A DNA stretch of 64,000 bases, from the NCBI RefSeq assembly GCF_025685545.1, contig NZ_JAGSYC010000022.1, positions 1 through 64,000 on the forward strand, written 5' to 3'. Below are positions 58,395-64,000 of this stretch, piece after piece. Positions within the stretch are counted from its first letter, which is position 1. Each line of letters opens with the position of its first letter. Source of the stretch: Granulicella paludicola. GTDB lineage: Bacteria > Acidobacteriota > Terriglobia > Terriglobales > Acidobacteriaceae. A program made the translations under genes and the position numbers. The notes beneath the pieces were generated by a model. It had not been told where the DNA came from. It searched no databases and saw only the letters and a list, made by a program, of their open reading frames with translations.

Positions 58395-58826
58395 ATGGCT
58401 CGACCCCCAGCATTTCCCTCCACCGACCCCGCACTCAAGTCAATCCTCGCCGAACTGAGCGCTCAGGAGCCGATCTTTCACCGCCCGTCCTTCGCCTCTA
58501 CAATCGATGACTTCGACCGCATGATGGCGTCGGATTATTGGGAAGTCGGTGCCTCGGGCCGCCGCTGCAACCGCGCTTTCATCCTGCAGATGCTCGCCGA
58601 CAACCCGCCCATCGACGCCGAAACCGCCCGCTGGCGAGCCTCCGGCTTTGCGGTGCGCCAGCTCGGCGCTGATACCTATTTGCTTACCTATTCTCTCCGC
58701 CAGGCTGACCGCCTCACCCGCCGGTCGACGCTATGGGAGAAGACTCCCGCAGGCTGGACGATTCTCTATCACCAGGGGACCGTAGTTTCGGCGAATGAGG
58801 ATGATGTCTCCCCGCCCAAGGCATGA
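58395..58826 (+). CDS. DUF4440-like NTF2-fold protein
   Basis: A 143-residue protein with the DUF4440 layout: early LAELSAQEPIFHRPSFASTI, MMASDYWEVGASGRRCNRAF, and the C-terminal WTILYHQGTVV strand pair. The ATG at 58395 is preferred to a TTG two codons upstream. It ends 12 bases before the M16 protease gene. Members are small enzymes or binding proteins of unknown substrate. Confidence 0.78.
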   Translation: MARPPAFPSTDPALKSILAELSAQEPIFHRPSFASTIDDFDRMMASDYWEVGASGRRCNRAFILQMLADNPPIDAETARWRASGFAVRQLGADTYLLTYSLRQADRLTRRSTLWEKTPAGWTILYHQGTVVSANEDDVSPPKA

Positions 58827-58838
58827 AACAATAGGAAG

Positions 58839-60158
58839 ATGTCCGTAACCCTGGCGGAAAACGCCACCACTACTACGACCTCCCACCTCCGCGACATCCG
58901 CACCACCACCCTGCCGAACGGCCTGCTCGTTCTCACGGAGCGCATGAGCCACCTGCGCTCCGTCTCCATGGGCGTCTGGATCAACTCCGGCTCCCGCGAC
59001 GAAGCTCCCGAGGTCAACGGCATCTCGCACTTCATCGAACACATGGTGTTCAAGGGCACGACCACGCGCTCGGCCCAGCAGTTCGCCCGGGAGGTCGACG
59101 CCATCGGCGGCAACCTCGACGCCTTCACCGGCAAAGAGACCATCTGCTTCAACATCAAGGTCCTCGACGAAAACGTTCCCGCCGCGCTCGAGCTGCTGAC
59201 TGACCTTGTCCTGCATCCCACCTTCGCTCCCGATGACATTGCCAAGGAGCAGGGTGTCATCCTCGAAGAGATCAAGATGGACGAGGACAACCCCGACTAC
59301 CTCGTACACGAGCTCTTCACCCAGAACTTCTGGCCGAACGACGCCCTCGGTCGCCCCATCCTCGGCACTGCGAAGACCGTCAGCAGCTTCAACCAGGCGA
59401 TCGTGCTCGAAGAGTACGCCCGCCGCTTTACACCCGCAAACATGGTCTTCTCCGCCGCCGGAAACCTCGATCACGACGCCTTCGTGGAGCAGGTAGCCGC
59501 GGCGTTCACCTCGCTGTCCGCAACCAGCGCTAACAAGCTTGAACGCTCCGCCGCTCCGACTGCGCAGCCGCACCTCACTCTCAAGAACAAGAAGTCGTTG
59601 GAACAGGTACAGTTCTGCCTGGCTGTCCCGGCCCTGCCCGTCGCTGATTCCGACCGCTACACCGCCTATCTGCTCAACAGCATCCTCGGCGGCGGCATGA
59701 GCTCCCGCCTGTTCCAGGCCATCCGCGAAGAGCGCGGTCTGGCCTACAGCATCTACTCGGAACTCAATCCCTTTCGCGACACCGGCACGCTGGCCGTCTA
59801 TGCGGGCTGCTCGGCGGAGAACACAAAGCAGGTGCTCGCGCTGACGCTGGCCGAGTTCGCGCGCATGAAGCAGGAGCCCGTGTCCACCGAGGAACTGGAC
59901 CGCGCCCGCAACCAGATCAAGGGCAACATGGTGCTGGGCCTCGAAAGCTCGTCCAGCCGCATGTCGTCACTGGCCCGCCAGCAGATGTACTGGGGTAAGT
60001 TCTTTTCCCTCGACGAGATCACCGCCGAGATCGACCGCGTCACGGTAGAAGACCTTCAGCGCCTTGCGAACGACCTGCTCAAGGCCGATCAGCTCACCCT
60101 GACTCTGCTTGGCAACCTCGGTCCGCTAAAACTGACCCGCGACGACCTAACCTGCTAG
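58839..60158 (+). CDS. M16 family zinc metallopeptidase
   Basis: A 439-residue peptidase with the inverted zinc motif HxxEH (GISHFIEHMVFKGTTTRSA, about residues 62-80) and the distal zinc Glu in VILEEIKMDEDNPDYL. The second, non-catalytic M16 domain follows (SILGGGMSSRLFQAIREERG, AYSIYSELN). This size fits the processing-peptidase-like bacterial M16B group. It lies directly after the DUF4440 gene and may share its transcript. Confidence 0.93.
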   Translation: MSVTLAENATTTTTSHLRDIRTTTLPNGLLVLTERMSHLRSVSMGVWINSGSRDEAPEVNGISHFIEHMVFKGTTTRSAQQFAREVDAIGGNLDAFTGKETICFNIKVLDENVPAALELLTDLVLHPTFAPDDIAKEQGVILEEIKMDEDNPDYLVHELFTQNFWPNDALGRPILGTAKTVSSFNQAIVLEEYARRFTPANMVFSAAGNLDHDAFVEQVAAAFTSLSATSANKLERSAAPTAQPHLTLKNKKSLEQVQFCLAVPALPVADSDRYTAYLLNSILGGGMSSRLFQAIREERGLAYSIYSELNPFRDTGTLAVYAGCSAENTKQVLALTLAEFARMKQEPVSTEELDRARNQIKGNMVLGLESSSSRMSSLARQQMYWGKFFSLDEITAEIDRVTVEDLQRLANDLLKADQLTLTLLGNLGPLKLTRDDLTC

Positions 60159-60212
60159 ACCCACGAACCGTCTATACTCTGTATCGGCACAGCATTCCTC
60201 CAGAGGCACCCT

Positions 60213-60719
60213 ATGAACACCCAGAAACCTACTCGCAACGAATCCGGCTTTACCCTCGTCGAACTGCTGATCGTTATGTCGGTCATCCTGATCCTGATGG
60301 TGCTGGCAATTCCGAAGATGCAGTCGGTCATCCGCAAGGCAAACGAAACCTCGGCGATCAGCTCGCTCCGCATGTTGAACCAGATGGAAGGCCAGTACGC
60401 CTCCGAGTATCCTCAGCATGGCTTTGCCTGCACTCTGCCTGCGCTCGGCGGCAAGGTAGGCGCGGCGCCGCCCTCGGCAGAGTCAGCCCAGCTCATCAAC
60501 GACGATCTTGCTGCTGGCTCCAAGTCTGGCTACACCTTCTCGATCACTGGCTGCGCCAAAACGACGATCAACAACGTCGACCAGTACAACAGCTATCAGA
60601 TCAATGCAGTTCCCAACTCTGTCGGACACTCCGGCGACCGTGGTTTCTGCACCGATGAAAACGCCCAGATCCATTACGATCCCAAGGGCGGCACCAACTG
60701 CACCGAGCTGCTCCAGTAA
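60213..60719 (+). CDS. type IV pilin-like (prepilin) protein
   Basis: A 168-residue prepilin. The cleavage motif SGFTLVELL (Gly then Phe, with Glu at +5) is followed by the hydrophobic helix LIVMSVILILMVLAIPKMQS. The globular domain contains four Cys residues. Prepilin peptidase would cut after the Gly. No pilus-assembly genes are nearby, so it is either a minor pilin or a type II secretion-type pseudopilin. A terminator follows at 60765-60790. Confidence 0.9.
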   Translation: MNTQKPTRNESGFTLVELLIVMSVILILMVLAIPKMQSVIRKANETSAISSLRMLNQMEGQYASEYPQHGFACTLPALGGKVGAAPPSAESAQLINDDLAAGSKSGYTFSITGCAKTTINNVDQYNSYQINAVPNSVGHSGDRGFCTDENAQIHYDPKGGTNCTELLQ

Positions 60720-60764
60720 GAGAGACGCCGACACCCCCGCTTCTCCCAGGAAGCACACACAGAC

Positions 60765-60790
60765 AAAGGCCGCCCTCATCGGCGGCCTTT
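60765..60790 (+). terminator. Rho-independent terminator after the prepilin gene
   Basis: AAAGGCCGCC and GGCGGCCTTT form a perfect 10-bp stem around CTCATC, ending in TTTGTC. Being symmetric, it could also act on the other strand. Confidence 0.75.
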
Positions 60791-60832
60791 GTCATCCCAC
60801 AGTCGCATCAAACCGTCCGGAACTGCCCCGTC

Positions 60833-61492
60833 ATGAAAATTCTGCTCGCTCTTGCCCTCGCCACCTCTGCCCTCCCCTCACTCGGCCAGCAAACCACTGC
60901 TGCCTCCCTCGCAAAAAAGGTCGACGACCACTACAACCACCTTCAATCTCTGGAGGCCCATTACGCCGAGCGCTACCAGGGCATGGGGCTTGACCGCACC
61001 GAAACCGGCACCTTGACGCTGCGCAAGCCGGGCCGCATGCGCTGGGCTTACGACGCGCCAGCCGGCAAGGTCTTCCTGCTCAATGGCAAAGACGCCATCG
61101 CGTACACCCCGGGAGACGCGCAGGCAACGCGCTTCCCTGAAAAACAGCTCGACGATCTACGCTCCCCGCTTCGCTTCCTGCTCGGCCACACGGAACTCGC
61201 CAAGGAGCTCGATCAACTCTCGCTCACTCCTGTCAGCGATAACTCGCAGCCGGGCGGCCCACTCTACACCTTGTCCGGCACCCCCAAAGGCATGACACAA
61301 AGACTGAAGACTCTGTCCCTCACAGTCGATGCCACTGGACAGATTCGCTCCATGCGCATCGAAGAGATCGACGGCGCACAGACCACCTTCACCTTCACCG
61401 CGATCCACGAAAACATCCCCACCACCGACGCCGAGTTCAACTTCTCTGCTCCTCGCGGCGTCGGTATTGTGGATGGAACAAACCCGCTCTAA
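60833..61492 (+). CDS. LolA-like outer membrane lipoprotein carrier
   Basis: A 219-residue periplasmic protein with a signal peptide (KILLALALATSALPSLGQQ) and LolA-type segments: LEAHYAERYQGMGLDRTETG, LRKPGRMRWAYDAPAGKVFL and FTFTAIHENIPTTDAEFNFS. LolA shuttles lipoproteins from LolCDE to LolB. Length (about 200 mature) is normal. Its stop overlaps that of the convergent gene by four bases. Confidence 0.85.
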   Translation: MKILLALALATSALPSLGQQTTAASLAKKVDDHYNHLQSLEAHYAERYQGMGLDRTETGTLTLRKPGRMRWAYDAPAGKVFLLNGKDAIAYTPGDAQATRFPEKQLDDLRSPLRFLLGHTELAKELDQLSLTPVSDNSQPGGPLYTLSGTPKGMTQRLKTLSLTVDATGQIRSMRIEEIDGAQTTFTFTAIHENIPTTDAEFNFSAPRGVGIVDGTNPL

Positions 61493-62016
61493 ACGGTGAT
61501 GTGACCTGCCTCACCGACCGGCACCTTGCCACCCGTCGCCGCTGCTGCGGCATACTTCACGAGCATCACGATCTTTCCGCTTGTCGCCTCCCAGTAGTCA
61601 CCTTCGACGACGTCGACCTTTACCACAGCAATATCCGGGTCGTCTTCCCCCTTCGGGAACCATGCCTTGTAAAGCGGATTCCACAGCTCCTTGATCTTCG
61701 TGCGATCGCTCGAGATGTTCGCCCGGCCCTTCAGCGCGAGATACTCGGAATCCTTAGGTTCGGCGAAGGTCAGCGTCACATGCTGGTCCGCTTCTACTTC
61801 TTCGATTTTCTCTGAACTCTTTTTCGTCAGAAACCACAGCGTTCCATCGAACGGCGTGTCCTGCACGGCCATGGGCCGCGAACTCATTGACCCGTCCTTC
61901 GCCACCGTCGTCATCATGGCAATATGAATATCGCCAATCATTTCGCCGATCTTCTTCGTGCCTTCGGCTCCTGACAGCTCTTTGTATTCACTATCGTGAT
62001 CGTTTTTCTCGCTCAT
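61489..62016 (-). CDS. pyridoxamine 5'-phosphate oxidase-like (general stress) protein
   Basis: The 175-residue product matches the GS26-type flavin-reductase fold: IHIAMMTTVAKDGSMSSRPM, DGTLWFLTKKSSEKIEEVEA, HVTLTFAEPKDSEYLALKG and LWNPLYKAWFPKGEDDPDIA. Such proteins bind FMN or FAD and are linked to stress. GGAGG before the ATG at 62016 sets the start over one twelve codons upstream. Confidence 0.88.
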   Translation of the reverse strand: MSEKNDHDSEYKELSGAEGTKKIGEMIGDIHIAMMTTVAKDGSMSSRPMAVQDTPFDGTLWFLTKKSSEKIEEVEADQHVTLTFAEPKDSEYLALKGRANISSDRTKIKELWNPLYKAWFPKGEDDPDIAVVKVDVVEGDYWEATSGKIVMLVKYAAAAATGGKVPVGEAGHITV

Positions 62017-62253
62017 AATCAAACCTCCGGGCGGTAGGATGCTCGGCGCCATGGCCTGGTAGTCCTCAAGGTGGTCCCTCGGAGCAATCCATTTTCATCG
62101 GGCAATTCCCGGCGTGCGAAGAGATCGACGGAGTAGCCGATGTACTCTTGGCTCATAAATGCCCACAAAAGGACATCGCGACAGGACTCAAGAACTTCAA
62201 CGTTCTTAAAATGAGTACTTCCCCCTCAAACGGTCAAAGTGTACCGTAGGAAG

Positions 62254-64000
62254 ATGCGCTCTGCAGACACACTTGCGTCCTTGCTTCTGGCAGCGGTCCT
62301 TGTCGCTCCAGCGATTGCCCAGACCCCGTTGCATCTGATCCCCATGCCCCGCGAAGTCAAGGCAGGCGCAGGGATTTCACTTACCCGCGGCATCAGGATC
62401 GAGTGCGCGACCCCTTGTGATCCCGAAGACGCCTTTGCCGTAGCCGACCTTAAGTCCATCCTCGGCGCACGCCGCGTCCTCGTCACCGACGCAGCAGCAG
62501 CACCGCATATCTTCGTTACGCGCCTCGGCACCAGCATCGGCAAACAGATCTACCGCGAGGCCTCCGGCACCAGCGCCACCGCCTTCCCCACAGAAATGCA
62601 CGCCGAAGGCTACGCCATCTCGCCCGACCCTAACGGCGGGCAGGATGCAGGGATCGCGCTCACTGCCGAAACCTCCGCAGGCATCTTCTACGCGCTGCAG
62701 ACCGCCGCTCAGCTCATCGAAGGCGACGGCACCGCCGCCACTCTGCGCATAGCCACCATCCGCGACTGGCCTGCCATGAAGACACGCGGCCTCCACGACG
62801 ATCTATCCCGCGGGCCCATCGACACACTCGACTTCCAGAAAAAGCTCGTCCGCACTCTCGCGGCCTACAAAGACAACCTCTACTCTCCCTACTTCGAAAC
62901 GACCCAGCAGTACGCCTCTAACCCGCTCGCCGGCACACCCGGCTACAGCCTCTCCGCCGACGATGCCCGGCAACTCGTCGCCTATGCCCGCCAGTACCAT
63001 GTCACCGTCGTCCCCGAGCAGGAGGCCTTCGGACATCTTCGCCACATGCTCTTGTGGGAGCAGTACTCCGACTTGGCTGAAACTCCTCACGGCGCTGTCC
63101 TCTCCCCCGGCCAGCCCGGCTCCATTCCACTTATTCGTAGCATGTTCACAGACCTTGCCGCGCTCTATCCGTCGCCCTATCTGCACATCGGTGGCGACGA
63201 AACCACCGATCTCGGCATCGGTCGCACCAAGCCCGACGTAGACGCTCGCGGTCTCGCCACCGTCTACCTGGATTTCCTGCAGCAGATCGTCACCTCGCTG
63301 CAGCCGCTGCACCGCAAAATCCTATTCTGGGGCGATGTCGCCCAGGATGCGCCCTCACAGCTGAAGGCGATGCCCGCATCCTTCAAGAACCAGACCATCG
63401 CCATAGCCTGGGGCTACTCTCCCGATCCCAAGGGTGGTTTCCCAAAGATCATCCGTCCCTACACCGATGCCGGTATTGAGGCGTGGGTCGCGCCCTCCAT
63501 CAACAACTACCGCCAGGTATGGCCCAACCAGCAGTACGCGCTCGACGACATTCAGCAGTTCACCCGCGACGGCCAGCATCTCGGCGCTACCGGCCAGCTC
63601 AACACCCTCTGGGATGACGACGGCGAGTCTCTCGCCAACATGAACTGGTATGGCATTCTCTTCGGCTGCGCTGCCGCCTGGCAGTCCGGCGAATCCTCCA
63701 TCGCCCAGTTCCAGCGGAGCTATGGCCCCGTCTTCCACGGCGACAGCACCGGCCTCATCGATCAGGCACAAAACGAGCTCACTGCTGCCATGTCGCTGCT
63801 CGAAGCGAACAAGGTCGTCTCCCACACCGAAGGCACCGACACACTCTTTTGGATCGATCCCTGGAGCAAGGATGGTCAGGTCTTCGCAGCGAAGATGCGG
63901 CCCATCAACTCCCAGCTCCGCCTGCACGCAGAGCACGCCATCAACCTTGTCGCGCAGGCCCGCAATACCAACCCTGGACTTCGCGAACCCGAAGCCCTCG
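62254..64000 (+). CDS. GH20 beta-N-acetylhexosaminidase, 3' end beyond the window
   Basis: At least 582 residues: a signal peptide (TLASLLLAAVLVAPAIAQ), a GH20b N-terminal domain (LIPMPREVKAGAGISLTRGI, ALTAETSAGIFYALQTAAQL), then the catalytic barrel (MKTRGLHDDLSRGPIDTLDF, PEQEAFGHLRHMLLW). The catalytic Asp-Glu pair is in LHIGGDETTD near residue 313. It would release terminal GlcNAc or GalNAc. The stop lies past 64000, so length and C terminus are unknown. Confidence 0.9.
   Translation, partial: MRSADTLASLLLAAVLVAPAIAQTPLHLIPMPREVKAGAGISLTRGIRIECATPCDPEDAFAVADLKSILGARRVLVTDAAAAPHIFVTRLGTSIGKQIYREASGTSATAFPTEMHAEGYAISPDPNGGQDAGIALTAETSAGIFYALQTAAQLIEGDGTAATLRIATIRDWPAMKTRGLHDDLSRGPIDTLDFQKKLVRTLAAYKDNLYSPYFETTQQYASNPLAGTPGYSLSADDARQLVAYARQYHVTVVPEQEAFGHLRHMLLWEQYSDLAETPHGAVLSPGQPGSIPLIRSMFTDLAALYPSPYLHIGGDETTDLGIGRTKPDVDARGLATVYLDFLQQIVTSLQPLHRKILFWGDVAQDAPSQLKAMPASFKNQTIAIAWGYSPDPKGGFPKIIRPYTDAGIEAWVAPSINNYRQVWPNQQYALDDIQQFTRDGQHLGATGQLNTLWDDDGESLANMNWYGILFGCAAAWQSGESSIAQFQRSYGPVFHGDSTGLIDQAQNELTAAMSLLEANKVVSHTEGTDTLFWIDPWSKDGQVFAAKMRPINSQLRLHAEHAINLVAQARNTNPGLREPEAL

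Overview
The window looks like a chromosome segment of an acidobacterium, probably family Acidobacteriaceae (Granulicella, Terriglobus or Edaphobacter relatives). This is inferred from the GC-rich coding, a DUF6599 protein, the AMIN-type amidase, GH28 and GH20 enzymes, and palindromic intergenic repeats of a type I associate with that group. No rRNA or other definitive marker is present.

Two blocks meet at a tRNA-Thr(CGU) gene at 46103-46178. Positions 1 to about 46100 are an integrative and conjugative element (ICE) sitting at the 3' end of that tRNA; its left end lies outside the window. Positions 46179-64000 are ordinary host chromosome: GH28, DUF6599, N-acetylmuramoyl-L-alanine amidase, DUF4254, a TPR protein, YvcK, P450, RlmN, an M16 protease, a prepilin, LolA, a flavin/FMN-type stress protein and a GH20 hexosaminidase that runs off the end.

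Layout of the ICE. (a) 1-5360 is a scarred accessory zone: a truncated ArdC antirestriction gene, an IS481 transposase, an AraC remnant butted onto a ParB remnant, a DUF1643 gene and three small membrane proteins. (b) 5400-13400 is cargo: a nested inverted-repeat element, an 804-residue zinc-ribbon plus PD-(D/E)XK protein with a small partner, a short EVKG nuclease-like protein, and a decayed phage-type cassette (DUF6362, VRR-NUC, DNA methylase, HTH, DUF1367). Four members of that cassette carry apparent one-base deletions and the fifth an in-frame amber. (c) 13606-25242 is a five-gene operon with DISARM-like composition: N6-adenine methylase, an 872-residue protein of unknown function, DrmA helicase, DrmB (DUF1998) and DrmC (PLD). 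It mixes features of class 1 and class 2 DISARM and is the most interesting system here. (d) 25512-26418 holds a truncated Y-family polymerase and a small protein. (e) 26448-33552 is DNA processing: MOB-F relaxase, coupling protein, relaxosome-type small proteins, RepB-like primase and SSB. (f) 34041-42917 is a complete P-type (Trb/VirB) type IV secretion operon. (g) 43060-46073 is the control and integration module: LysR-type regulator, excisionase-like HTH protein and tyrosine integrase.

Two regulatory patterns stand out. A nearly identical sequence of about 35 bp lies upstream of both the trb operon and the excisionase/integrase genes, on either side of the LysR gene, which suggests one regulator couples excision with transfer. 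Three 18-bp inverted repeats precede the relaxosome/coupling-protein operon and mark a candidate oriT or operator region. In the chromosomal part, 48085-48201 has the layout of a small RNA gene: promoter, CCUCC-bearing hairpins and a terminator.
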